DNA of 64,000 bases from Azorinus chamasolen (lineage: Eukaryota; Mollusca; Bivalvia; Cardiida; Solecurtidae), in the NCBI GenBank assembly GCA_963576725.1, contig OY755237.1:58767873-58831872 (forward strand). The letters run 5' to 3'. Position 1 is the first letter of the stretch, and the number at the start of each line of letters is the position of its first letter. The position numbers and the translations under genes were made by a program. This document shows positions 10,008 through 21,897 of this stretch, in pieces. The notes below the pieces were generated by a model. The model saw only the letters and a program-made list of their open reading frames with translations, made no database searches and was not told the origin of the DNA.

Positions 10008-13000
10008 ATTAGGGTGTATCCATACATTACGGTAACACGAGATTCCAGACATGCTGGAAGGAGTTTCATGTAACCCTTCTTTAAGGTGGATACATTAATG
10101 TGACATGATTTTCCTGTTATGTTGTAAGGAATTTCATGTTAGATCTAACCCTTATTTAGTGTAGATACATTAATGTGACATGCGAATCCTGTTACGCTGT
10201 AAGGAGTTTTATGTATCCCCTTCTTTAGGATGGCTACATTAAGGTGACATGATATTCCTGACATGCTGGAAGGAGTTTCATGTTACCCACTTCTTTAACG
10301 TTGATTCATTAAGGTGACATGAGATTCCTGTCCTGCTGTAAGGGTACCTGCTGTACAAGGAGTTTCATGTTACCTATTCTTTAGATTGGATACATTAAGG
10401 TGACATGAGCTTCCTATCATGCTGTAAGGAGTTCCATGTTGCCCCTTATTTAGGGTAGATACATTAAGGTGTCATGAGATTTCTGTTCCGCTGTAAGGAG
10501 TTTCATGTTATACCTTCTTTAGGATGGCTACATTAAGGTGAAATGAGATTCCTGACATGCTGGAGGGCATTTCATGTTACCCACTTCTATAGCCTTGCTT
10601 CATTAAGGTGACATGAGATTCCTGACCTGCTGTAAGAGGTTTCATGTTACCCTTTCTTTAGGATGGATACATTAAGGTGACACGATATTCCTTACATGCT
10701 GGTAGGAGTTTCATGTAACCCTTTCATTAGCGTTTACCTGTTATACAATGAGTTTCATGTTACCCTTCTGTAAGGTGGATATATATACATTAAGGTGACA
10801 TGAGCTCCCTGTCATGCTGTAAGGCTTTTCATGTTACCCCTCATTTAGGGTAGATTCGTTAAAATGACATGAGATTCATGTTACGCTGTAAGGAGTTTCA
10901 TGTTACCTACGTCTTTAGCTTTGATTCATTAAGTTGACATGAGATTCCTGACCTGCTTTAAGGAGTTTCATGTTACCTTTTCATTAGCTTTTACCTGCTG
11001 TACAAGGAATTTTATGTTACCTTTTATTTAGGGTGGATACGTTAAGGTGACATGAGCTTCCTGTCATGCTGTAATGATTTTCATGTTACCCTTATGTAAG
11101 GTGGATACATTAAGGTGACATGAGCTTCCTGTCTTGCTTTAAGGAGTTTCATGTTACCCCATCATTGGCTTTTACCTGTTGTGAGGAGTTTCATGTTACC
11201 CTTCTGTAAGGTGGATACATTAAGGTGACATGACTTTCCTGACATGATGTAAGGATTTTCATGTTACCCCTTAATTATGGTCGTGACATGAGATTCCTGC
11301 TACCCACTTCTTTAGCTTTGATTAATAAAGGTGACATGAGCTTTCTGTCATGCTGTAAGGATTTTCATGTTACCCTTCTGTAAGGTTGATACATTAAGGT
11401 GACATGAGCTTCCTGTCTTGCTTTAAGGAGTTTCATGTTACCCCATCATTGGCTTTTACCTGTTGTGAGGAGTTTCATGTTACCCTTCTGTAAGGTGGAT
11501 ACATTAAGGTGACATGACCTTCCTGACATGATGTAAGGATTTTCATGTTACCCCTTAATTATGGTCGTGACATGAGATTCCTGCTACCCACTTCTTTAGC
11601 TTTGATTAAAAAAGGTGACATGAGCTTTCTGTCATGCTGTAAGGATTTTCATGTTACCCTTCTGTAAGGTTGATACATTAAGGTGACATGAGCTTCCTGT
11701 CATTCTGTAAGGAATTTCATGTTACCCCTTAATTAGGGTAGATACATTAAGGTGACATGGTATTCCTGTTACGCTGTAAGGAGTTTCATGTTACCTACTT
11801 CTTTAGCTTTGATTCATTACGGTGACATGAGATTCCCGACCTGCTGTAAGGAGTTTCATGTCACCCCTTCATTAGTTTTTACCTGCTGTATAAGGAGTTT
11901 CATGTCATCTTTTCTTTAGGACGGATACGTTAAATTGACACGAGATTCCTGGCATGTTGGAAGGAGTTACATGTTACCCCACGTCTTTAGCATTGCTTCA
12001 CCCAGGTGTCATGAGATTCTTGACCTGCTGTAAGGAGTCTCATGTAACCTCATTATTGGTTTTTACCTGCTGTAAGAAGTTTCATCTTACCCTTCTGAAA
12101 GGTGGATACATTAAGGTGACATGAGCGTCATGTCCTGCTGTAAGGATTTTCATGTTACCCTTCTGTAAGGTGAATACATTAAGGTGACATGAGCTTCCTG
12201 TCATGCTGTAAGGAGTTTCATGTTACCCTTTAATTAGGGTAGATACATTAAGGTGACATGAGATTCCTGCTACGCTGTAAGGAGTTTCATGTTACCTACT
12301 TCTTTAGCTTTGATTCATTAAGGTGACATGAGCTTCCTGTCATGCTGTAAGGATTTTCATGTTACCCTTCTGAAAGGTGGATACATTAAGGTGACATGAG
12401 CTTCCTGTCATGCTGTAAGGAGTTTCATGTTACCCTTCTGTAGGTGGATGCATTAAGGTGACATGAGCTTCCTGTCCTGCTGCGTGGAGTTTCATGTAAC
12501 CCCTTCTTTAGCTTTGATACATTAAGGTGACATGATATTCCTGTTACGCTGTAAGGAGGTTCATGTAAACCATTTTTAGGGGGGATACATTAAGGTGACC
12601 TGGGATTCCTGTTACACTGTAAGGAGTTTCATGTAACCACTTCTTTAGGGTAGATACATTAAGATGACATGATACCCCTGTTACGCTGTGAGTTACATAT
12701 TACCCAATCCTTAGGGTGGATACATTTAAGTGACCTAAGATTCTTGTTACACTGTAACGAGTGTCATGTAAATGAAAAACTTGTAAAGTCTAGCAGGAAA
12801 AGACCCCTTCTTTATGATGGATATATTAAGGTGGTACGAGATTCCTGACATGCTGGAAGGAGTTTCATGTAACCCCTTCTTAAGGGTGGATACATAAAAA
12901 TGACACGAGATTCCTGACATGTTGGAAGGAGTTTCATGTTACCTACTTCTTTAGCTTTGATTCATTAAGGTGACATGAGCTTCCTGTCATGCTGTAAGGA

Positions 13001-13945
13001 TTTTCATGATATCCTTCTGAAAGGTGGATACATTAAGGTGACATGAGCTTCCTGTCATGCTGTAAGGAGTTTCATGTTACCAACTTTTTAGCTAATTAAG
13101 GTTACATGAGATTCTTTACCTGCTGTATGAAGTTTCATGTTACCCCTTCTTTAGCTTTGATACATTAAGGTGACATGAGATTCCTGTTACGCTGTAAGGA
13201 GTTTCATGTAAACCATTCTTTTGGGTGGATACATTAAGGTGACATGATAATCCCGCTGCGCTGTAAGGAATCTCATGTTACCCCGTCTTTAAGATGGATA
13301 CAGTAAGGTGACATTAAGGTAACATTCCTGTTACGCTGTAAGGAGTTTCATGTAACCCCTTCTTTAGGGCGGATACATTAAGATGACAGGAGCTTCCTGT
13401 TAGACTGTAAGAAGTTTATTGTTACCCCTTCTTTAGCTTTGATACATTAAGGTAACATGAGATTCTGTTACGCTGTAAGGAGTTTCATGTAAACCATTCT
13501 TTAGGGGAGATACATTAAGGTGACCTGGGATTCCTGTTACACTGTAAGGAGTTTCATGTAACCACGTCTTTAGGGTGTATACATTAAGGTGACATGATAC
13601 TTCTGTTACGTTGTATGGAGTTTGATGTTACCCCCTTTTTAGGGTTAATACATTAAGGTGACCTGACATTCCTATTAAGATGAAATAATTTTCATATTAC
13701 CACTTCTTTAGGGTGGATACATTAAGGTGACATGACATTCCCGCTGCGCTTTAAGGAATCTCATGTTACTCCGTCTTTAGGATGGATGCATTAAGGTGAC
13801 ATGATACTCCTGTTACGCTGTAAGGTGTTTCGTGTTACCCCTTCTTTAGGGTGGATACATGAAAATGACAGGAGCTTCCTGTAAGCCTGTAAGAAGTTTA
13901 TTATTACTCCTTCTTTAGGGTAGATACATTTAGGTGACATTTGTG
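10008..13945 (+). repeat. Hairpin satellite array 1 (~69-bp unit, plus orientation)
   Basis: About 55 tandem units of roughly 69 bp. Each unit has arm GGTGACATGAGATTCC, a ~13-bp loop around the half-unit CATGCTGTAA, arm GGAGTTTCATGTTACC, then a spacer with TTCTTTAG and GGATACATTAA. The arms pair over 16 positions, three by G-U wobble when this strand is RNA. Units diverge by about 10-20 percent, but blocks of about four units recur nearly unchanged: 11131-11400 is repeated at 11415-11690 with a 284-bp shift. Confidence 0.95.
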
Positions 13946-14038
13946 AGATTTTCCTTTGAATCTTATATGTTCATATGATCTCAAGAGAACATTTATAACG
14001 CATCGGAAAAATGACGACTGTTTCTTTTTCATTAACAG
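13946..14038. other. Satellite edge and candidate intron end
   Basis: Unique AT-rich sequence between the last satellite unit and the PHD-like exon. It supplies a pyrimidine tract and AG acceptor; nothing else is seen. Confidence 0.3.
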
Positions 14039-14157
14039 ATGCAGTGTACAAAGTGTGACAGATCCTTTCACAAAAAGTCATTGTGTTGGAGAGCAACTGG
14101 CAGAGTCCGGAATACAGACAAAATCATTTGTTTGTGCTGCTTGTTTGCAGGACATGG
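14039..14157 (+). CDS. Candidate PHD-like zinc-finger exon
   Basis: 119 bp between a strong acceptor (pyrimidine tract TTTCTTTTTC, then AACAG at 14034-14038) and a donor GG|GTAAAG. In phase 0 it reads MQCTKCDRSFHKK, then more residues ending IICLCCLF. The Cys-x2-Cys...Phe-His series and later Cys-x-Cys-Cys resemble the second half of a PHD finger, where Trp-x-x-Cys precedes Asp-x-x-Phe-His. The Cys expected two residues after His-Lys-Lys is Ser, so zinc binding may be lost. It sits just beyond the end of the first satellite array. No partner exon was recognised; it may be a gene fragment carried by a transposon or by the satellite spacer. Confidence 0.35.
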
Positions 14158-14417
14158 GTAAAGCATTGTAGATTATGTTGTATTGGCCATTAATAATTAA
14201 ATTGTAGCAATCCCCCACTTGTTTTTCTTATTTGTATGTACAGTACTCCATCTCTTTGACGACATACTTGTAGATAAGAATGGTCACCGGTGAAAAAGTA
14301 ATACAGAGAGCTCCTGAAGAATATTTCTGCATTACTTTTGTCCAGCATTAAGCTATCATATGTTTAACACACTCCCTCTTAGTGACACATTTTGGTGCGT
14401 CTGTAAAAGTCACATGT

Positions 14418-14600
14418 TGAAACCATTGTGACAAATAGAGCATTTGCTCCTATGGAGCAAATGCTCTATTTTTCACAATGGTTTCAAAACTACACAATTC
14501 TAAAATTCTCCTTTTCCATAGTTAATGCTCCTTTTCGGTAGATTTATTCAAAGAGGTTAGGTCTAAAACAAATCTAAGAGAGAACGAGCTAAACAACCAC
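14418..14600. mobile_element. Family-F palindromic element
   Basis: Hairpin 14418-14489: TTGAAACCATTGTGACAAAT and AGAGCATTTGCTCC face the inverse, apex CTCCTATGGAG. The flank TTCGGTAGATTTATTCAAAG and AGGTTAGGTC is shared with sites at 33.66, 34.46 and 42.25 kb. Confidence 0.7.
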
Positions 14601-14964
14601 CTACATTAACCCATTCATTCATACAAGTGTTTTCGAGCTCCTCTATCTAATCCTCCATATAGGTACCACTAATCAAACATGGTGTTGAATAAAAGTGGCA
14701 GCTTAAAGCAATATAAAAGTAAAGCAGAAAGCTCCCTAATGAAATTTCTGTTTTACTTGGTGGACGACTTTAGTGCTAAGAACATTTCACCAAACTGTCT
14801 TTGCAAGAACAACAGCAGAAGCATTTTATGAATATTTCAATTTACACTATGGTGTACTTAGTAGGCTACATTCTGTTTAAGTCCAGGACAACATGTTATT
14901 CCAGCTATGATGGCCTGTTTTAGCAGCTTTACTCTTACAATACTTGAACCGTATATATACATCG

Positions 14965-15035
14965 TTTGCAAGCAGTGTAGACCCTGATCAGAAGGTCCCT
15001 TATGGAGCCCGCTAATCAAGATCTGCACTGTTGTC
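14965..15035. repeat. Family-A hairpin core
   Basis: TTTGCAAGCAGTGTAGACCC pairs with the inverse ending TCTGCACTGTTG; apex CCCTTATGGAG. Confidence 0.65.
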
Positions 15036-15406
15036 GTACTTATAAATATTTTGATAACAAATTTCTCAAGAGTAAGAGTAAACTGGTCAAGAAAATGGGC
15101 GAGTCCATTTGAAATTCAGCATTGTAAATGTACTATTCTTAACATGTTTGGAACTTTGAACCCGGAAATGAAGCCATTCTGTGACTGGCTCCAGTATATT
15201 GCTTCCATGGTGTACTCATACATCAATACAAGGGAACCTCCATGGCCATAATAAGCTGGACGTCGCGATATGACTAAAATACGAGTGTTAAAAGTGACTT
15301 GAAATCATGAAAAATCTAATCAAATACAACACAAGGTATGTTTCATATTTGAAATAATGTTTGAAAGGATTTACGGTTGTATCGTCGACGCTCCCGTTCG
15401 TCGACT

Positions 15407-15582
15407 TTGATTTATATAGTAAATTCTGAAGGGTGGTGATCCCCCGAAAGCAAAAATTGCAACACAAAAAGAGAAAATTGCAGACTCGGTTTTATTGAGT
15501 CTGTTCATGAGCAGTAATTGAATGTGCAACACTGCTCACGCCCCCTAGCGTGATTTATTTATATTTTGATTTATATAGTAAA
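15407..15582 (-). mobile_element. Family-K short retroposon with 18-bp target-site duplication
   Basis: TTTGATTTATATAGTAAA occurs on both sides (15406-15423 and 15565-15582) of a ~141-bp insert on the minus strand. The insert reads from GCTAGGGGGCGTGAGCAG to CGGGGGATCACC. It contains a conserved stem AGACTC facing GAGTCT with AATAAAACC in the loop. A long target-site duplication like this is typical of LINE-mobilised, SINE-type insertion. No tRNA-like A and B boxes are evident, so the promoter class is unknown. Confidence 0.7.
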
Positions 15583-15971
15583 CCTCAAGTCGTTTCGTAG
15601 ACCTTATCACTATATAGGGATTTGGCTTGCCTTTGCTATGCCTTTGTTGATGGCTGGTCAAAGAGGCATGTGCTTGCAATTATTGCAGACGTCCTGTCAA
15701 TATAAAACACTTGTTTATAGTTTAGTCCCAGATCGCGTTATATTTTTTTTAAATAAGAACATAAAAGACCCCCTACAACACACACACACATGTAGTTTAT
15801 ATACGATTGTAGAAAGATAGATAATTTTGTAATGTTTATAACATGTAATAAATTAGTTGTGCATGTTCATACGTAAGTATTGTCAAGAGATCAAGTTCTT
15901 CTCTGTCAAGCAAGGCTACACTTGCTAACAATTTGGATCAAAGTCAGATGCCAGCAACAGGTTCAAAGGTC

Positions 15972-16073
15972 ATAAATCTTTTGAGCTGAGTCTGAGATCG
16001 TACTCAAGCATTTACTCAAATATGACCAATCAAAAACTTGAGAACGATCTCAGACTCAGCTCAAAAGATTTAT
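15972..16073. repeat. Family-E near-perfect palindrome
   Basis: Two 37-bp arms with one mismatch, starting ATAAATCTTTTGAGCTGAGT and continuing CTGAGATCGTACTCAAG, around a ~28-bp loop with GACCAATCAAAAA. The high arm identity implies recent formation or gene conversion. It ends 58 bp before satellite array 2. Confidence 0.8.
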
Positions 16074-16130
16074 AATATTTGAACATCGAATCTAAACAGG
16101 GGTGACTTGACGTTTATTGAATTATGTAAG

Positions 16131-18514
16131 GCACCTCTTGTCACATTAATGTGTCAAAACTTAAGAAGGGGTAACATGAAACTCCTTAAAGTATTTCAGA
16201 AATCCCATGTCACCTAACGGTATCTCCGCTAAAGATGTGGTAACATAAAACTCCTTATGGCATACCAGGAAGATCATGCCACTTTAATGTATCAAATCTT
16301 AAGATGGGATATCCCTAAGTTCCTTACAGTATGTCAGGATCAACCTTAATGTATCAAGGCTAAAAAGAGATAACATGCAACTCTTTACAGGGTTTCAGGG
16401 ATTTTAAGTCACCTTAATGTTTCAACACTATTGGGGTGACATGAAACTCATTACATCGTGTCAGGAATCTCATGTCACCTTAATGTAACATAGCTAAAGG
16501 AATGATAAAATGAAACTCCTTACAGCATATTAGGAATCTCATGTCACCTTACGGTTTCACCACTAAACGGGGTGACATGAAACTCCTTACAGCATTTCAG
16601 TAATCTAATGTCACCTTAATGTTTCAACACTAAAGGGGTGACATGATCAGGAATCTCATGTCACCTTGCTGTTTCAACACTAAAAGGGATGACATTAAAC
16701 TCCTTACAGCATGTCATGAATCCCATGACGCCTCAAAGTATCAACGCTAAAGACGTGGTAACATAAACGTCCTTACAACACATCAGACTCATCGTGTCAC
16801 TTTAATGTATCAAATCTAAAGTAAGTGTGACATGAAACTCCTTACAACATGTCAGGAATATCATGTCACCTTAATGTATCAACGCTGAAGAAGTGGTGAA
16901 TAAAACTCCTTACAGCGCGGCAGAAATTTCATGTCACCTTAATGTATCACTGCTAAAGACGTAGTGATATGGCACTCATTATAACATAGGAACCCCATGT
17001 CAGTTCCCTTGAGATCCCTTACAGCATGTCAGGAATCTCATGTCACTTTAAGTTATCAAAGCTAAAGTAAGTGTAATTTGAAACTCATTACACCATGCCA
17101 TGAATCTTATGTTACCTTAACGTATCAAAGCATAGAAAGAGTAATACGAAACTCCTCACAGCATGTCAGGAATCTCATGTCACCTTAATGTAACATGGCT
17201 AAAGGAATGATAAAATGATACTCCTTACTGCATGTCAGGAATCTCATGTCACCTAAATGTATTAACACTCAGAAAGGGTACCATGAAACTCCTTACAGCA
17301 TATCAGGAATCTTATGTCACCTTACTGTTTAAACAGTAAACCGGGTGACATGAAACTCCTTACAGCACGTCAGGACTCTGATTACGCCTTAATGTATCAA
17401 CGCTAAAGACGTGGTAACATGAATCTCCCTACAACATATCAGAATCATCATGTCACTTTAACAAATCAAAGCTAAACTTTAACCTCCTTACAACACGTCA
17501 GGAAATTCAGTTCACTTAAATGAAATAAAGCTAAAGAAGTGGTTACATGAAACTCCTTACAGCATGTCAGGAATCTCATTTCACCAAAATATATCAAGGC
17601 AAAACATGTAGTTACATGAAATTCCTTACAACATGTCAGGAATCTCATGTCACCTTAATGTTTCGAAACAAAAACAGGGTAATATAAAATTCCTTTCAGC
17701 ATGTCACAAATCTCATTTCACTTGAATATATCACCGCTAAAGATGTGGTGAAATGAAAATCTTTATAACACATCAGGAACCTCGTGTCACTTTAATGTGT
17801 CAAAGCTTAAGAATGAGTAACGTGAAACTCCTAACAGCATGTAAGGAATCAGGAATCACATGTCACCTTAAGGTATTGGCGCTAAAAAGAGAAAATATGC
17901 AAATTCATACAGCATGTCAGGACTCTCGTGTCACTTTGGTGTATCAAAGCTAAAGAAAGGGTAACATGAAACTCCTTACAGCATATCAGGAATCTCATGT
18001 AACCTTACTGTTTCAACAATAAAGACGTGGTAACATGAGACGCCTTACAACATATCAGAATCATCATGTCACTTTTATGTATCAAAGCTAAAGAAAGGGT
18101 ATCATAAATTTCCTTACAACACGTCAGGAAATTCATGGCACTTAAACGTACCAAAGCTAAAGAAGTGGTTACATGAAACTCCTTACAGCATGTCAGAAAT
18201 CTCATATCACCTTAATATATCAAGGCAAAACATGTAGTTGCACGAAATTCCTTACAGCATGTCTGGAATCTCATGTCACCTTAACGTTTCGAAACAAAAA
18301 AGGGTAACATAAAATTCCTTTTAGCATATCAGGTATCTCATTTTACTTTACTATATCACCGCCAAAGACGTGGTCAAATAAAACTCTTTATAACATATAA
18401 GGAGCCTGATGTGAAACTCTTAGCAGCATGTCCGGAATCACATGTCACATTAAGGTATCAACCCTAAAAAGAGGTACATGAAACTCCATACAGCATTCAG
18501 AACTCTCGTGTAAT
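16131..18514 (-). repeat. Hairpin satellite array 2a (minus orientation)
   Basis: The same ~69-bp unit read on the minus strand. On the plus strand it appears as AACATGAAACTCCTTACAGC, then CAGGAATCTCATGTCACC and TTAATGTATC. A higher-order repeat of about 620 bp is visible: the stretch with AAGGCAAAACATGTAGTT at about 17597 recurs at about 18220, with matching neighbours on both sides. Confidence 0.93.
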
Positions 18515-19095
18515 TACATGTTTTGCCTTGATATATTAAAGTGAGATGATATTTCTTACATGCTGTAAGGAGTTTCATGTAACCACTTCTTTAGCTTTAT
18601 TTCACTTAAGTGACATGAATTTCCTGACGTGTTGTAAGGAGTTTAAAGTAACCCTTTCTTTAGCTTTGACATGTTAAAGTGACATGATGATTCTGATATG
18701 TTGTAAGGAGATTCATGTTACCACGTCTTTGGCGTTGATACATTAAGGCGTAATCAGAGTCCTGGCGTGCTGTAAGGAGTTTCATGTTTCCACGTCTTTA
18801 GCGTTGGTATAATTATTAAGGTGAAATGAGATTCCTGGCACGCTGCAAGGAGTTTCATGTCACCCTTCCGTATATTTAATACATTAAAAAGACTTGAGAT
18901 TCCTGACATGCTGTAAGGTATTTCATGTTACCCTATTTTAGCATTGATACATTTAGGTGATATCAGATTCCTGACATCTGTAAGGAATTTCATGTTACCC
19001 TTTCTTTAGCTTTGATATATTAAGATGACATGAGTTTGTGTGACATGATGTAACGAGTTTCAAATTGCACCTTCTTTAGCTGTGATAAGTTAAAG
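18515..19095 (+). repeat. Inverted segment inside satellite array 2
   Basis: Satellite units switch to plus orientation here and back at about 19100. The segment 18515-18760 is the reverse complement of 17364-17620 at high identity, including private variants such as the AAAACATGTA spacer and the GACTCTGATTACGCC variant. It is therefore an inverted duplication, not a simple flip. Part of it (about 18770-18880) also matches 25495-25590 in reverse. Confidence 0.85.
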
Positions 19096-19099
19096 CTGA

Positions 19100-21897
19100 A
19101 ATGGCGGTAACATGAAACTCCTTCCAGCATGTCAGGAGTCTCGTGCATCAATCCCAAAGAAGATGTTACATGAAACTCATTACGGCGTAACAGGAATCTC
19201 ATGTCACCTTAATTTATCTACACTAAATAGGGGCAACATGAAACTCCATACATTAAGTCAGGAATCTCATGTCAACTTAATGAACCAAAGCTAAAGAAGT
19301 GGGTTACATGAAACTCCTTTCATCGTGTCAGGAATCTCGTTTCACCATGATGTACCCACCCTATAGAAGGGGTTACATGAAACTCCTTACCTTACAAAAT
19401 GTCAGGAATCCCGTATCACAATAATGTAGCCATCCTAAAGTTGTTACATGAAACTCCTGACAGCGAAACAGGAATCTCATGTCAGCTTAATGTATCTACA
19501 CTAAATGAGGGGTAATATGAAACTCCTTACAGCATGACAGGAAGTTCATGACACCTTTATGTATCCACCTTACAGAAAGGTAATATGAAACGCCTTACAG
19601 AAGGTAAAAGCCAATTACGGGGTAACATGAAACTCCTTACAGCAGATCGGAAATCTCATGACACCTGGATAAATCAAAGCTAAAGAAGTGAGATAACATG
19701 AAACTGCTTCCAGCATGTCAGGAATCTCGTGTCACCTTAACGTATCCACCCTAGAGAATGGGTTACATAAATCTCCTTGTACAAAAGGTAAAAGCTAATG
19801 AAAAGGTAACATGAAACTCCTTACAGCAGGTCAGGAATCTTATGTCACCTTAATGAATCAAAGCTAAAGAAGTAGGAATCTCATGTCACCTTAATGTATC
19901 TACACTAAATAAAGGGTGACTTGAAACTCCTTACAGCATGACAGGAAACTCATGCCACCTTAATGTACCCCCTTACAAAAGGGTTACATGAAACTCTTTA
20001 CAGCATGACAGGAAGCTCATGTCACCTAGATGTATACCCCTAACAGAATGGTTACATGAACCGCCTTACAGCAGGTCAAAGTCAATAAAAGGGTAACATG
20101 AAAATCCTTACAGCATGACAGGAATTTCATGTCACCTTATTGAATAAAAGCTAAAGAAGATGTTACATGAAACTTTATACAGCGAAAGAGGAATCTCATG
20201 TCACCTTAAGGTATCCCCCTTACAGAAGGGTAACATGAAACTCCTTACAGCATGTAATAGCTAATGAAGGGGTAACATGAAACTCCTTACATCAGACCGG
20301 GAATTTCACGTCACCTTAAGGAATAAAAGCTAAAGAAGGGGTTACATGAAACTCCTTACAGCATGACAGGAAGCTCATGTCACCTTAATGTATCTACACT
20401 AAATTAGAGACAACATGAAAATCCTTACAGTATAACAGGAAGCTCATGTCACCTTAATGTATCCACCTTACAGAAGGGTTACATGAAACTCCTTACAGCA
20501 GGTCAAAGCCAGTGAAAGTGTGGCATGAAACTCCTTACATCATGAAAGGAATCTCACAACACCTGGGTGAATCAAAGCTATAGAGGTAGGACAACATGAA
20601 ACTCCTTCCAGCATGTCAGGAAGCTCTTTTTCACCTTCACGTATCCACCCTAAAGAATAGGTAACATGAAACTCCTTGTACAGCAGGTAAAAGATAACAA
20701 AAAGGTAACATGAAACTCCTTACATCAGGTCAGGAATCTCATGTCATCATAATGAATCAAAGCTAATGAAGAAGGTAACATGAAACCCCTTTCAGTATAT
20801 CAGGAATCTTATGTCACCTTATTGTATCTACTCTAAATAAAGGGTAACATAACTCCTTTCAGCGTAACAGGAGGCTCATAACACCATAATGTACATGTAT
20901 CTACACTAAATCAGGGACAACATGAAACTCCTTACAGCATTACAGGAAGCTCATGTGACATTAATGTATCCCCCTTACAGAAGGGTTACATAAACCGCCT
21001 TACAGCAGCTCAATGCCTATGAAAGGGTAACATGAAAATAATTACAGCATGACAGGAATTTCATGTAACCTTATTGAATAAAAATTAAAGAAGATGATAC
21101 ATGAAACTCCTTACAGCATAACAGGAATCTCATGTCACTTTAATGTATCCCCCTTACAGAAGGGTAACATGAAACTCCCTACAGCAGGTAAAAGCTAATG
21201 AAGGGGTTACATAAAACTCCTTACAGTAGAACGAGAATCTCATGTCACCTTAATGTACCTACCGTACAGAAGGGTAACATGAAACTCCTTATAGCAGGTA
21301 AAAGCTAATGAAGGGGTAACATGAAACTCCTTACAGCAGAACGGGAATCTCATGTCAGCTTAAGGAATAAAAGCTAAAGAAGGGGTAACTTGAAACTCCT
21401 TAGGGAGTAACAGAAATCCAATGTCACCTTAATGTATCTACACTACATAAGGGGCAACATGAAACTCCTTACAGCATGACAGAAAGCTCATGTCACCTTA
21501 ATGAACCCCCCTTACAGAAGGGATACACAAACCGCCATACAGCAGGTCAAAGCAAATGAAAGGGTAACATGAAAATCCTTACAGCAGGACAGGGATTTCA
21601 TGTCACCTTATTGCATAAAAACTAAAGAAGATGTTACATGAAACTCCTTACAGCATAACAGGAATCTCATGTCACCTTAATGTACCTACACTAAATTAGG
21701 GAAAACATGAAAATCCTTACAGCATGATAAGACGCTCATGTCACCTTAATGTATCCCCCTTACAGAAGGGTAACATGAAACTCCTTACATCAGATCGGGA
21801 ATCTCAAGTCACCTTAAGGAATAAAAGCTAAAGAAGGGGTTACATGAAACTCCTTACGGCGTAACAGGAATATCATGTCACCTTAATGTATCTACAA
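19100..21897 (-). repeat. Hairpin satellite array 2b (minus orientation)
   Basis: About 40 units. A shorter variant unit with spacer CCCCCTTACAGAAGGG alternates with units carrying GGTAAAAGCTAATGAAG, making multi-unit blocks seen near 20210, 21150, 21270 and 21745. The array is cut by an inserted element at about 21898. Confidence 0.93.

Larger units (their letters stand above)
14158..16130. other. Spacer between the two satellite arrays
   Basis: This 2-kb spacer separates oppositely oriented satellite arrays. It holds a family-C remnant (about 14296-14375), hairpin F1 (14418-14489), a second C remnant (14690-14760), hairpin A4 (14965-15035), an unassigned open stretch (15051-15251), a family-K retroposon with target duplication (15424-15565) and a near-perfect family-E palindrome (15972-16073). 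The rest shows no feature. Confidence 0.6.

Noticed and set aside
15051..15251. 66-residue plus-strand ORF with Trp/Pro-rich end
   Set aside because: Composition is protein-like, but there is no splice support, no recognised family, and the reverse strand is also open.
17753..19294. Short repetitive ORFs in the satellite (60-66 residues)
   Set aside because: They are translations of the tandem unit and end at random variant sites.
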